From Acidobacteriota bacterium (GTDB taxonomy: Bacteria > Acidobacteriota > Thermoanaerobaculia > UBA5066): a stretch of 64,000 nt of DNA. Below are positions 40,504 through 48,679 of the stretch, piece by piece. The stretch covers positions 1 through 64,000 of the forward strand of contig RHKY01000010.1 in NCBI GenBank assembly GCA_008363385.1, written 5' to 3'. Position numbers and translations under genes: made by a program. Under the pieces are notes generated by a model that saw only the letters and a list, made by a program, of their open reading frames with translations, did not search any database and was not told the origin of the DNA. Every line of letters starts with the position of its first letter. Position 1 is the first letter of the stretch.

Positions 40504-43322
40504 ATGAGGCCGGCCCGGGTGTTGATCCTCCGTCTCTCTCTCTCTCTCTCTCTCTGCTGACGCCCCTCGCTGACCGCCCGGCGAACGCCGAGACCTTCGC
40601 GGTCCGCAAGGCCAGGACCGCCTCGGCAACGGTTCAGGTCGAGGCGGTCCTTCGCGACGGAGGCTTCGCCGAGAGGTGGTGCAACCCGTCGCACTGCGTC
40701 GTCGTGGCCGATGCGCCGGAGCTGGCCGACCGGCTTCGTTCCCTCGAGCGGCCCGACCTCCTCGCGCTCGAGAAGCTCCCCGACGCGCGCAAGCTCTTCT
40801 TCGCCCGCGGGACGTACGACGCGGACACGCGGGTCTTCGACAGCTCCGTGCCGGGCCTCTCGGAGGTTCCGGCCGGCAGCCCGCAGGCGCTCTTCGCGGT
40901 CGTCTTCAAGTCGTATCCCGAGGGCGGCTGGCTGGCGGAGCTGGAAGGGATGGGCCTCGTCCCCCTCGAGCCGGTCCCGTCGATGGGGTACCTGGTCTGG
41001 GGCTCTCGCACCGCCATCTCGTCCCTGCCGGGGTCCAGGCCGTGGGTCCAGGGTGTCTTCGAGGTCCCGGCGGGCCTGAAGCGGTTCCGCGTGGACACCG
41101 TTCCCGCGGGCGACCCTGGGGGGCCCTCGTCGACGGTCGTGACCGTCGTCGACGAGGCGGGGAACGCCGCGCTCGAGGAGCTGAAGCGCCTGAGCACGCG
41201 CCCCGTGAACAAGGTCTTCACGACGGGACGGCTGACGGACTACGGCGCGTACCTGACGCCCCAGCAGGGGATCGAGGTCAGCCGGAGGCCGGACGTCCTC
41301 GCTGTCAGCCGGCAGCCTCTCGGCGCCGTCCCCGCGGACGAGCGGTCGAACCGGATCATCGGCGGGACGTTCGGGACCCCGGGGACCTCCTGGCCCACCC
41401 AGATCGGAACCAACCCGTCGACGCCGCAGTTCTACTGGGATGCCTACATGACCCAGCTCGCGAACGCGGGCATCGACCCTCAGCGCCAGACGATCGGGTT
41501 CCTGGACACGGGCGTGGACGAGGGCTTCAGGCGCGAGAACCCGCCGACGGACGACTGTCCCCCGAGCCTTGGGACGGCCGGTCCAGACTGTCGTCTCGTC
41601 TTCACGACCGACGCCAGCCTCGACTTCGGCCTGCCCGAGAGGAAGGCCGACGACTGGCGCGACCACGGCTCGGCCGTCGTCGCGATCGCGGGCGGGCGGA
41701 CGTCGTCTGCACGAGACACGAGAGGCTACGCGTTCGCCCAGGGTGTGGCGCCGGGCGTCAACGTCGCGATGAGCAAGATACTGTTCCTCTGCAACGGCAC
41801 CGGGAATGATCCGACCGCGCCCAGGCCGCAGGCGCAACCGGGTACCGACGGCATCTACGAAGTCATCGACTTCATGGACATGCAGCAGCTCCTTCGCTAC
41901 TCGCTCGTCGAGATGACCTGCCCCGGGCAGCTCCCCGAGCGTCCGGCGCCGCCGGAGCCCCCGGTTCGGATCCTCAACCACAGCTGGCGAGTTCCGCCCG
42001 GCGGAGGCGCGGACGGAAGGGAGTACGACACGGTCTCGAAGCTGATCGACGTCAGCGCCCGCGACCTCGGTTGCGTCTCCTTCGCCTACCAGGTCGGAGG
42101 GACGGCCGTGCCCAGATTCGGAGCCGATGGGGCCGGAGCGCTTCATGTCATAGCTGCCGGAAACCGGACGGCTCCCGCGGGGGACGTCCCGCTGGCCGTC
42201 GCTGGCTCGGATCAGGAGGTCGTCAGCCCGGCCAACGCCAAGAACGGCCTGACCGTAGGTGCCACGAGGACCGACGACCCGAGGACGTGCGACCCGGACC
42301 CTGGCACCACCACCTGCTGGGGCGCGGAGAACCTCCTCGGCTCGAACCCGCGCGTCGTGGCCGGATTCAGCCGGATCGGGTACCCGAACCTCCGCCTCAA
42401 GCCCGACCTCGTCGCGCCCGGCTCCCGCGTCTACGGTCCGTTCACCCAGCGCAACTTCTGGTGCCAAGACATCTGTCTCATCAGGGCCGCACCCGGTTCG
42501 GCCTGTGTTCCCCCCGGACCGCCGGACATCTGGTCCTACTTCTGGATGAGGGGGACCAGCTTCGCTGCGCCGGCCGTCAGCGGTGCGGCGGCGCTGGTTC
42601 GGGACTGGCTTGGCTCTTCGTTCGGTAGAAGCAACCCTTCGTCCGCACTGCTTCGCGCCCTGATGATCGCCACCGCGAAGAACCTGGTGCCGGCTCGGTC
42701 CGCCTGGGGGAGCTGCTGCGACGACCCGGGTAATCCCGCCACGTGCTGGGACTGCTGGGACATGAGGCCCGCCCCGGACCAGTACCAGGGGTGGGGCGGC
42801 GCGTCGCTCGATCGGCTTTTCGGGGCGACCAGCCGCTATTACCTGTATGACCAGGGCACGACGTTCACGTCCAACGGCCAGGTCTGGTCGAAGGTCCTCA
42901 CGATCACCGATCCGACGAAGCCGATCTCTCTGGCCCTGACCTGGACCGACCGGGCCACCGCGACGACGAACTGGAACCTCGTCAACCTCGTCAACGACCT
43001 GGACCTCGAGGTGACGATCTGGGACGGTCAGGGCTACCGGGTCTGGGCCGGGAACGTCTACTACTGCGATCGGGACGCCGTGGGTTCGGGCAGGACCGGC
43101 TACTCGCTCGACAGCGGCACGACCACCTGCGGCCTGTCGGCCGATCGAAAGAACAACGTCGAGAAGATCGACATCTCACCCGCGAGGATCCCTGCGGGGG
43201 CCACACAGATGACAGTGACCGTCAGGGCCTTCGCCCTGACCGGCGACGGTGTCGAGCCGTGTACACGGCCCGGCACGTCCAGACAGGACTTCGCGCTCGC
43301 CGTGGAGAACGGCCATGAATAG
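40504..43322 (+). CDS. subtilisin-like secreted serine protease, signal peptide out of frame at a (TC)11 tract
   Basis: The peptidase S8 core is read in the frame ending at 43322. Counting from the first in-frame start there (GTG 40704), the triad is Asp268 in FLDTGVDE, His321 in DHGSAVV and Ser619 in GTSFAAP, with oxyanion Asn487. That frame has no start near a ribosome-binding site and no signal peptide. The real start looks like ATG 40504, with GAGGAGG eight bases upstream, encoding MRPARVLILRLSLSLSL; but it runs into TGA at 40558. Removing one TC unit (or adding two) from the tract at 40533 would join it to LLTPLADRPANAETFAVRK..., a complete signal peptide. As sequenced the gene is off or mis-assembled. 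The C-terminal ~130 residues (NLVNDLDLEV...) are duplicated downstream. Confidence 0.82.
40533..40554. repeat. (TC)11 dinucleotide tract inside the protease signal peptide
   Basis: Eleven uninterrupted TC units lie 29 bases after the ATG at 40504, in the hydrophobic core of the encoded signal peptide, where they read as Leu/Ser codons in any unit number. Each added or removed unit shifts the frame by two bases. Ten or thirteen units would give the full protease; eleven gives a 19-residue peptide. Such a tract is very unusual in sequence this GC-rich. Confidence 0.9.
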
Positions 43323-44184
43323 GAGCCGGTTCATACTTCCCGGTGCCGTCCTTGGCGCCGTTCTCTTCGTACTTTCCTGCAACGCCGCCGAACTCGTCTA
43401 CGTGCCGGGATTCGAGGTCGGCATCTGGGTCAGCCCCCCCCCGGCGAACTACTCGAAGAGCTGGAGAAGCCAGGGGCTCGGATTCAACCCGACCCCGCAG
43501 GCCTTGCGCGTCATCAACAGGAACGTCTACGTCGGGATCGGCCAGCCAGTCCCTCCGATCTCAGGATACGGACTTCTCCTTCCCGGTTCTGGCGAGGAAG
43601 TGCCGCTGGCGCGCGGAGCGCTTCCGGTGATCAACGAGCTGGACGTGCCGGAGGGCGTGGTCATCAGCGCCCAAGTCGAGTTCGTACACGGAGAGGACGG
43701 CGCCTGCGTTTCAGAATCTGCCCCGGCCGTTCAGGTTCCTCAGGGCCGTGCCCCGCTTCCGGTCTACCGCGGTCTCTTCCCGGCAGGGTCGACGGTCCTC
43801 ACGAACGAGATCTCGATGGGAAACCCCGCGTTGCCGGCGACCTGCGCCACCCCGAACCAGCAGTACCTCCGGCGTGTGAACGTGACCCTCTTCAACGGCG
43901 GCGACGCTCCGGGGACGTTCGTCATCCGGGCGATGCCACGGAGGCGCAGCTCGACGCCGCTCCTCGAGATGTCCGTGACGCTGGAGCCGAAGGAGGTCCG
44001 GCAGGTCAACCGCCTTCCGATCCCGATAGTGGTCGACGACACCACGCGGTACATCGGCGGCGTCTCCGTCTGGCTGACCGTCACCTGCGACCAGCCGTTC
44101 GTCGGCTACGCCAGCGCCCTCTTCGACGACCCGGAGCCCGGAGCCCTCCCCTTCGAGGTCTTCGCCTTCAAGAAGGGCACGTGA
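43315..44184 (+). CDS. secreted companion protein of the subtilase, copy 1
   Basis: A 289-residue protein starting at ATG 43315, eight bases inside the end of the protease gene. The signal peptide (MNRSRFILPGAVLGAVLFVLSCNAAE) ends near LSC, so lipidation is possible but the lipobox is weak. The body is beta-rich (NVTLFNGGDAPGTFVIRAMPRR, SVTLEPKEVRQVNRLPIPIVVDD, SVWLTVTCDQPFVGYASALFDDPE). I recognise no family. A paralogue lies 1302 bases downstream; their last ~150 residues are almost identical while the first ~130 have diverged. The unit protease-end plus companion is thus duplicated in tandem. A chaperone, inhibitor or substrate-binding role alongside the protease is possible. Confidence 0.78.
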   Translation: MNRSRFILPGAVLGAVLFVLSCNAAELVYVPGFEVGIWVSPPPANYSKSWRSQGLGFNPTPQALRVINRNVYVGIGQPVPPISGYGLLLPGSGEEVPLARGALPVINELDVPEGVVISAQVEFVHGEDGACVSESAPAVQVPQGRAPLPVYRGLFPAGSTVLTNEISMGNPALPATCATPNQQYLRRVNVTLFNGGDAPGTFVIRAMPRRRSSTPLLEMSVTLEPKEVRQVNRLPIPIVVDDTTRYIGGVSVWLTVTCDQPFVGYASALFDDPEPGALPFEVFAFKKGT

Positions 44185-44624
44185 GCCGGCAGGCGAGTCG
44201 CGAACCTGGCGAAACGGTGGTCGCCCCGGGGAGGGCCCTGACCTGGACCGATCGGGCCTCCAGCCCGATCTCATGGGACCTCGTCAACCTCGTCAACGAC
44301 CTGGACCTCGAGGTGGCGATCTGGGACGGCCAGGGCTACCGGGTCTGGGCCGGAAACGTCTACTACTGCGATCGGGACGCCGTGGGCTCGGGCAGGACCG
44401 GCTACTCCCTCGACAGCGGAACGACCACCTGTGGGCTACCGGCCGATCGGAAGAACAACGTCGAGAAGATCGACATCTCTCCGGCGAGGATCCCTTCCGG
44501 CGCCACGCAGATGACCGTGACCGTCAGGGCCTTTGCCGTGACGGGCGACGGCGTCGAGCCGTGTACGCGACCCGGCACGGCGAGGCAGGACTTCGCCCTG
44601 GCGGTGGAGAACGCCCATGAGTGA
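44181..44624 (+). CDS. orphan copy of the subtilase C-terminal domain
   Basis: A 147-residue frame from a GTG overlapping the previous stop (GTGA). From about residue 18 (ALTWTDRASS...) to the end it copies the last ~130 residues of the subtilase (NLVNDLDLEV, GYRVWAGNVYYCDRD, NNVEKIDISPARIP). It has no peptidase core and no signal peptide; the first ~17 residues come from the duplication junction. It is most simply a by-product of the tandem duplication, but the frame is intact, differences from the parent are mostly conservative, and the spacing would allow translation. Without a signal peptide an exported role is doubtful. Confidence 0.6.
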   Translation: MSRQASREPGETVVAPGRALTWTDRASSPISWDLVNLVNDLDLEVAIWDGQGYRVWAGNVYYCDRDAVGSGRTGYSLDSGTTTCGLPADRKNNVEKIDISPARIPSGATQMTVTVRAFAVTGDGVEPCTRPGTARQDFALAVENAHE

Positions 44625-45489
44625 AAGCTGCGTTCTCCGCAATGGTGTGATCGCCTGCCTCGTTGTGGCCGCGTACGCTCAAGCGGGCGAACCGGTCTAC
44701 GTCCCCGCATTCGAGTCCACGTTCTGGATCAGTTCGCCATCAGCGGACTACTCGAAGCGGTGGAAGAGCCAGGCCCTTGGCGTCAACCCGACTGCTGAGG
44801 TTCTCCGGGTTACCAACACGAACGTCTACGTGGCTCTCGGCGCGGCGGTCCCCCCGCTTTCCGGAAGCGGGCTGCTCCCGCCAGGGTCCGCCGAAGAGGT
44901 GCCACTGGCACGTGGTTCGCTCCCCGTGTTCAACGAGTTGGACGTGCCCGAGGGCGTTGTCATCAGCGCCGAGGTCGAGCTGGTGTACACCGACGGTACA
45001 TGCGACGGGGATGTCATTCCCGGTGGCTCGATGGCCGTGATTCCCCAGGGCCGTGCCCCTCTCCCTGTCTATCGGGGTCTCTTCCCGGCTGGGTCGACCG
45101 TGGTCACCAACGAGATCTCGATGGGGAATCCCGCCCTTCCGCCAACCTGCGCGACACCCAACCAGCGGTACCTCCGGCGCGTGAACGTGACGCTCTTCAA
45201 CGGCGGCGACGCTCCGGGGACGTTCGTCATCCGGGCGATGCCGCGGAGGCGCAGCGCGACGCCGCTCCTCGAGACGTCCGTGACGCTCGAGCCGAAGGAG
45301 GTCCGGCAGGTCAACCGCCTCCCGATCCCGATCGTGGTCGACGACACCACGAAGTACATCGGCGGCGTCTCCGTCTGGCTGACGGTCACGTGCGACCAGC
45401 CGTTCGTCGGCTACGCCAGCGCCCTCTTTGACGACCCGGAGCCCGGAGCCCTCCCCTTCGAGGTCTTGGAGTTCAAGAAGGGGATTTGA
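44617..45489 (+). CDS. secreted companion protein of the subtilase, copy 2
   Basis: A 290-residue paralogue of the gene at 43315, again starting eight bases inside the preceding frame. The signal peptide is different (MSESCVLRNGVIACLVVAAYAQAGE). The N-terminal half has diverged (for example DGTCDGDVIPGGS replaces EDGACVSESAPAV), while from LPVYRGLFPAGSTV onward the two proteins are nearly identical, and so is their DNA. This looks like either gene conversion of the 3' halves or diversifying selection on the 5' halves. No family recognised. Confidence 0.78.
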   Translation: MSESCVLRNGVIACLVVAAYAQAGEPVYVPAFESTFWISSPSADYSKRWKSQALGVNPTAEVLRVTNTNVYVALGAAVPPLSGSGLLPPGSAEEVPLARGSLPVFNELDVPEGVVISAEVELVYTDGTCDGDVIPGGSMAVIPQGRAPLPVYRGLFPAGSTVVTNEISMGNPALPPTCATPNQRYLRRVNVTLFNGGDAPGTFVIRAMPRRRSATPLLETSVTLEPKEVRQVNRLPIPIVVDDTTKYIGGVSVWLTVTCDQPFVGYASALFDDPEPGALPFEVLEFKKGI

Positions 45490-45604
45490 GCGAGGACCGT
45501 TCTACGCCGAGACCGACCGCGAGGCGCCGAGGGTCGATGGGTCCTGGATCCCCGTCGCTCGCGACGTTCCGCGGCGAACGAAGTGAGCCCTCTTGGATTC
45601 CGGG

Positions 45605-45943
45605 TCAGGCGCCGATGATCTCGTTGAGGCCCTCGATGATGGCAACGAGCTCCTCGGGAGGCAGGTGGCCGATCTTCTGACGCAATCTCTCGGAAGCGAG
45701 TGCGCGGATCTGGCTGATCTTGACCCACGAACGCCTTGGCATCGAAGCGGGCGGGAGCTCGAGAGTGAGCGGAAAGCCGGCCCGGGGTTCGGAGCCCGTG
45801 ATCGGAACGGCTATGACGATTCCCGAGCGCTCATTGAAGAGGTCGTTGCTGAGGACGAGGACCGGACGGCTTCCGTGCTGCTCGTGACCGTGGCCGGGCT
45901 CGAGGTCTACCCAGAAGACGTCTCCCCTCAGTACTCGGGCCAT
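45605..45943 (-). CDS. MazF-type mRNA interferase toxin
   Basis: A 112-residue protein of the MazF/PemK (CcdB-like barrel) family: RGDVFWVDLEPGHGHEQHGSRPVLVLSNDLFNERSGIVIAVPIT, then LELPPASMPRRSWVKISQIRAL and a C-terminal helix. The conserved R-G-D/E-(I/V)-(W/F) opening, RPVLVLSND and the K-I/SQIR segment match. Such toxins cut mRNA at short sites and arrest growth when the antitoxin is degraded. It is preceded by and overlaps the antitoxin gene by 16 bases. The start at 45943 is chosen because a longer frame to 46009 lies within the antitoxin. Confidence 0.9.
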   Translation of the reverse strand: MARVLRGDVFWVDLEPGHGHEQHGSRPVLVLSNDLFNERSGIVIAVPITGSEPRAGFPLTLELPPASMPRRSWVKISQIRALASERLRQKIGHLPPEELVAIIEGLNEIIGA

Positions 45944-46167
45944 GGCAGATCCGCGGTCCAGCCTTCGTTGGCCCAGGCCTTCTCCTCGGAGGGGTCGAGC
46001 TTGGCGCACTCACGAGCGAGGCGTGAGTGGTCGAGGCGATCGAGCTTCTCGACGAGAGCGTCCTGGATGGCCTTGCTCCGGCTGGGGAAAACCCCGGAGC
46101 GCACCAACCTGTCCACCCGCTGGAGCGCGCCGCGATCGAGGGAAACAGCTATCTTCGCGACTGCCAT
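45928..46167 (-). CDS. ribbon-helix-helix antitoxin (MazE-like)
   Basis: A 79-residue protein starting at ATG 46167: MAVAKIAVSLDRGALQRVDRLVRSGVFPSRSKAIQDALVEKLDRL is a ribbon-helix-helix DNA-binding domain. The C-terminal part (CAKLDPSEEKAWANEGWTADLPWPEY) is acidic/aromatic and should wrap the toxin. There is no Shine-Dalgarno sequence, and the candidate promoter ends right at the ATG, so the message may be leaderless. Genes of this class repress their own promoter; a perfect palindrome lies immediately upstream. Confidence 0.85.
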   Translation of the reverse strand: MAVAKIAVSLDRGALQRVDRLVRSGVFPSRSKAIQDALVEKLDRLDHSRLARECAKLDPSEEKAWANEGWTADLPWPEY

Positions 46168-46173
46168 GACACG

Positions 46174-46202
46174 ATGGTACGACTCCTGGTCGTACCAATC
46201 AA
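46174..46202 (-). promoter_or_regulatory. toxin-antitoxin promoter with overlapping palindromic operator
   Basis: Reading the minus strand, TTGATT (46202-46197), a 17-base spacer and TACCAT (46179-46174) make a good sigma-70-like promoter, placing the start of transcription at or beside the antitoxin ATG (46167). Within it, 46175-46197 is a perfect inverted repeat TGGTACGAC-N5-GTCGTACCA, the expected binding site of a ribbon-helix-helix antitoxin. Repressor binding would cover both promoter boxes. Confidence 0.62.
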
Positions 46203-46348
46203 GAGTGCCGTGCGGAGACGGCGAGGCCGCCGATGAGCGCCCACGGCTTCCTCGCGCTCCTGAGCGCGCGAGCGGCCGCGGCGAGCGCGAGTTCGAGCGG
46301 GCTCGTCGTCCCTGCCCTCCGGGCGTCGCCCCGTCCGCGGCGGCGCAT
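46199..46348 (-). pseudogene. truncated nucleotidyltransferase-like gene (5' end only)
   Basis: A 49-codon frame containing LELALAAAARALRSARKPWALIGGLAVSARHS and then a stop. ALR-x7-WALIGGLAVSAR is the typical start of AbiEii-like/minimal nucleotidyltransferase proteins, which continue with a DxD catalytic motif. Everything after GGLAVSAR is missing, and the sequence passes straight into the toxin-antitoxin promoter. It is the broken half of a two-gene system with the gene upstream. Confidence 0.6.
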
Positions 46349-46352
46349 CGGA

Positions 46353-46588
46353 TCAGGCTCCTCTCGGCCAGGCCCGCGGGCGCCCGATGCCGTCGCCGTG
46401 CTCGGCACCCGGCCTCTCCTCGCGCCAGGCCTGGACGAGGGCCTCGATCCGGGCGCGGCTTGCACCGGATGCTCGCGACGGAGTCGTTTCCGGACCAGCG
46501 CCTCGGCGAAGTCGTAGAGGACGAAGGCCGTCCGGAGGCGTTCGGCGGCGGTCCCACGGCTCTCCACGAGCCGATTCTGGAGCCCCAT
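46353..46588 (-). pseudogene. frameshifted small partner gene of the nucleotidyltransferase remnant
   Basis: From ATG 46588 the frame reads MGLQNRLVESRGTAAERLRTAFVLYDFAEALVRKRLRREHP, then shifts near 46467 into a second frame reading GASRARIEALVQAWREERPGAEHGDGIGRP to a stop at 46353. One extra base at CATCC/GGTGC would give one continuous ~78-residue protein. The joined sequence resembles small proteins encoded directly upstream of nucleotidyltransferase genes. Both members of this pair therefore appear dead. Confidence 0.55.
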
Positions 46589-46631
46589 CCACGTGCCGCC
46601 CACATCCGGGGTGAGACGCCGCTCGAGCCCC

Positions 46632-47108
46632 TCAGCGCCAGATCCCGAGGAGGCGCCTCAGGACGACGACCTGGCCGGCGTGGAAGGCGTTGTGGTCGGC
46701 GACGAGGAGACACTCCCGGAGGTAGGTCTGGCCGTTCCCGTGCGGGATCCTGGCGCCGAGGTCGAGGGCGGGATCCCGGAACAGGCGTTCGAGCTCCCGC
46801 CGGTCGGCCCGGATGGCCGCCAGGCTCCGCTGCCAGGCGCGCGGGTCCGGCGGCTCGGGGGAGGCGGGCCAGTAGTCCTCGGGCCAGCGCGGCTCGCGGT
46901 ACGCGGGGTCGCGGCAGAAGTCGAGGATGTCGCGCTGGGCCAGGCGAACGTGCTCCACCAGCTCCCAGAGCGAGTAGGGGAGCCCGTGGGGCCTGACGCC
47001 GCGAAGGCGCGCCGGGACGCCGCGCAGCGCCGTGTCGAGGTCGACGTGGGCGTCGCGCCAGCGAAGCGGCGCCGTCAGCCGCGCCCGGAGCTCCCTGTCG
47101 GTCCTCAT
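46632..47108 (-). CDS. DinB-like metal-binding protein
   Basis: A 158-residue protein with AGGAGG seven bases before its ATG. It fits the DinB/YfiT four-helix family: an N-terminal helix, SLWELVEHVRLAQRDILDFC with a metal-ligand His, and a C-terminal LLVADHNAFHAGQVVVLRRLLGIW with the characteristic His pair. Proteins of this type often bind a divalent metal and act in thiol transfer or stress responses; the reaction here is unknown. It is divergent from the MscS-type channel with only 51 bases between the starts. Confidence 0.83.
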   Translation of the reverse strand: MRTDRELRARLTAPLRWRDAHVDLDTALRGVPARLRGVRPHGLPYSLWELVEHVRLAQRDILDFCRDPAYREPRWPEDYWPASPEPPDPRAWQRSLAAIRADRRELERLFRDPALDLGARIPHGNGQTYLRECLLVADHNAFHAGQVVVLRRLLGIWR

Positions 47109-47159
47109 GGCCGCACCTCCTGAATCCGTGCCGTCGGGGGCGGCTGGTATCTTCGCGCG

Positions 47160-48656
47160 GTGCCCCTCCTCCTCTTCGTGGCGCTCGAGGCGGTCACCAT
47201 CGCCGCCCTTGTCGTCGCTGTCCGCAGGGTCTCGCGGCGGTCCGAGCTGGTCTCTCGGGTCCGGTTCTCGCTCTGCGCGGCGGCGCTCCTGGTCGGCGTC
47301 CTCCTCCTCGAGCCGCGTCTAGCGCACCCGGGCCGCGACTCGGTCACGACGGCGGCGGCGGCGGTCCTCGTCCTCGTCGCGCTCCACGTCGTCCTGCAGG
47401 TGGTCGACCACCTCGTCTGGAAGAGGCTGCTGGAGCCACGGCACGTCTCGGTGCCGCGGCTCCTCTTCGACGTCTTCAACTTCCTCGTCCTGGCCGGGGT
47501 CGGCGCGGCCCTCCTGAAGTCGCTCTACTCCGTCAACCTGACCGGCTTCCTCGTCACCTCGACCGTTCTCTCGGCGATCCTGGGCCTCTCGCTCCAGGAC
47601 GTCCTGGCGAGCCTGATGGCCGGGATCGCCCTTCAGATCGAGGGCTCCGTCTCGCCGCGGGAGTGGGTGCGGGTCGGCGACAAGGAAGGGGAGGTCGTCC
47701 AGACCAGCTGGCGGACGATCACGCTGAAGGCCCGCGAGGGGCACCACGTCGTCCTGCCGAACGCGAAGGTCGCCCGCGAGGAGCTGGTGAACTACTCCCG
47801 CCCGGGGCCGCTCGAGAGGCTGCGGGCGACCGTCGGGGTGGCGTACGCGCACCCCCCGGGCGAGGTGAAGGCCGCCCTCGAACGGGCGGCGCTCGGCGCG
47901 GAGGGGGTCTCGCCGTCGCCTCCTCCGGAGGCCATCGTGACCGCCTTCGGGGAGTCGGCGGTCGAATACGACCTGAGGTTCTTCACGCTCGACTTCGCGC
48001 GCGCCCACCAGGTGCGCGACGCCGTCCTCACGCGGGTCTGGTACGCGCTGAGGCGGGCCGGGATGGAGATCCCCTTCCCGCGCCGGGAGGTGGCCGTCCA
48101 CCACGTCTCGGACGCGCAGGCCGCCGAGAGGGCGGAAGCCCTCCGCCGCGACAGCTTCGACGTCCTCCGGAGCGTGCGGACGTTCCACCCGCTGACCGAC
48201 GAGCAGGTGCGCTCCCTGGCGCGGACGGCGCGGCTCGAGCGCTACACCGCGGGCGAGGCGCTGGTGAGGCAGGGAGACGAGGGGCGCTCGCTCTTCGTCG
48301 TCCGGTCCGGCCAGGTGCGCGTCGAGCGGACCGACGCGGACGGGGCGCGGCGGGAGCTCGCGAAGCTCGGGCCGAGCAGCTTCTTCGGCGAGACGAGCCT
48401 CCTGACCGGCGAGCCGCGGTCGGCTTCGGTCGTCGCCCTGACCGAGCTCGAGGTCGTCGTCGTCGAGAAGGACGCCTTCGGAGCGGTGATCCTCTCCGAC
48501 CCCCGGCTCGTCCGCGACCTCTCGCTCGAGCTGGAGCGTCGCGCGCAGGAAGAGGCCCGCCTCTCCGCCGAGCCCGGGCGCGCCGCCGCCACGAGCGTCG
48601 AGGACTCCGGGAGCTTCCTCACCCGGATCCAGCGCTTCTTCGGGATCGAGGGCTGA
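47160..48656 (+). CDS. MscS-family mechanosensitive channel with C-terminal cyclic-nucleotide-binding domain
   Basis: A 498-residue membrane protein from a GTG. It has N-terminal transmembrane helices (LLLFVALEAVTIAALVVAV, FSLCAAALLVGVLLL, TAAAAVLVLVALHVVLQVV, LLFDVFNFLVLAGVGAALL), then the MscS pore and beta domain (TSTVLSAILGLSLQDVLASLMAGIALQIEGSVSPREWVRVGDKEGEVVQTSWRTITLKAREG, LPNAKVAREELVNYSRP). From about residue 345 a cNMP-binding domain follows (ARTARLERYTAGEALVRQGDEGRSLFVVRSGQVRV, FFGETSLLTGEPRSASVVALTE). Such fusions gate small-conductance channels by a ligand such as cAMP or cGMP. The regulator gene ends 23 bases beyond it on the opposite strand. Confidence 0.92.
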   Translation: MPLLLFVALEAVTIAALVVAVRRVSRRSELVSRVRFSLCAAALLVGVLLLEPRLAHPGRDSVTTAAAAVLVLVALHVVLQVVDHLVWKRLLEPRHVSVPRLLFDVFNFLVLAGVGAALLKSLYSVNLTGFLVTSTVLSAILGLSLQDVLASLMAGIALQIEGSVSPREWVRVGDKEGEVVQTSWRTITLKAREGHHVVLPNAKVAREELVNYSRPGPLERLRATVGVAYAHPPGEVKAALERAALGAEGVSPSPPPEAIVTAFGESAVEYDLRFFTLDFARAHQVRDAVLTRVWYALRRAGMEIPFPRREVAVHHVSDAQAAERAEALRRDSFDVLRSVRTFHPLTDEQVRSLARTARLERYTAGEALVRQGDEGRSLFVVRSGQVRVERTDADGARRELAKLGPSSFFGETSLLTGEPRSASVVALTELEVVVVEKDAFGAVILSDPRLVRDLSLELERRAQEEARLSAEPGRAAATSVEDSGSFLTRIQRFFGIEG

Positions 48657-48679
48657 CGAGGGCCACCGGGCGCGCCGCC

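Larger units (their letters stand above)
42933..45489 (+). repeat. tandem duplication of a 1.3 kb unit (protease 3' end plus companion gene)
   Basis: Copy 1 spans about 42933-44234 and copy 2 about 44235-45489, offset 1302 bases. Each begins at GCCCTGACCTGGACCGA and runs through the last 130 codons of the subtilase into the companion gene. Junction sequence 44185-44234 appears once. Identity is highest in the protease-end segment and the companion 3' half. Confidence 0.85.

Noticed and set aside
40504-40704. Programmed ribosomal frameshifting at the (TC)n tract
   Set aside because: No slippery heptamer or downstream pseudoknot is evident, and a perfect dinucleotide run fits replication slippage or a sequencing error better.
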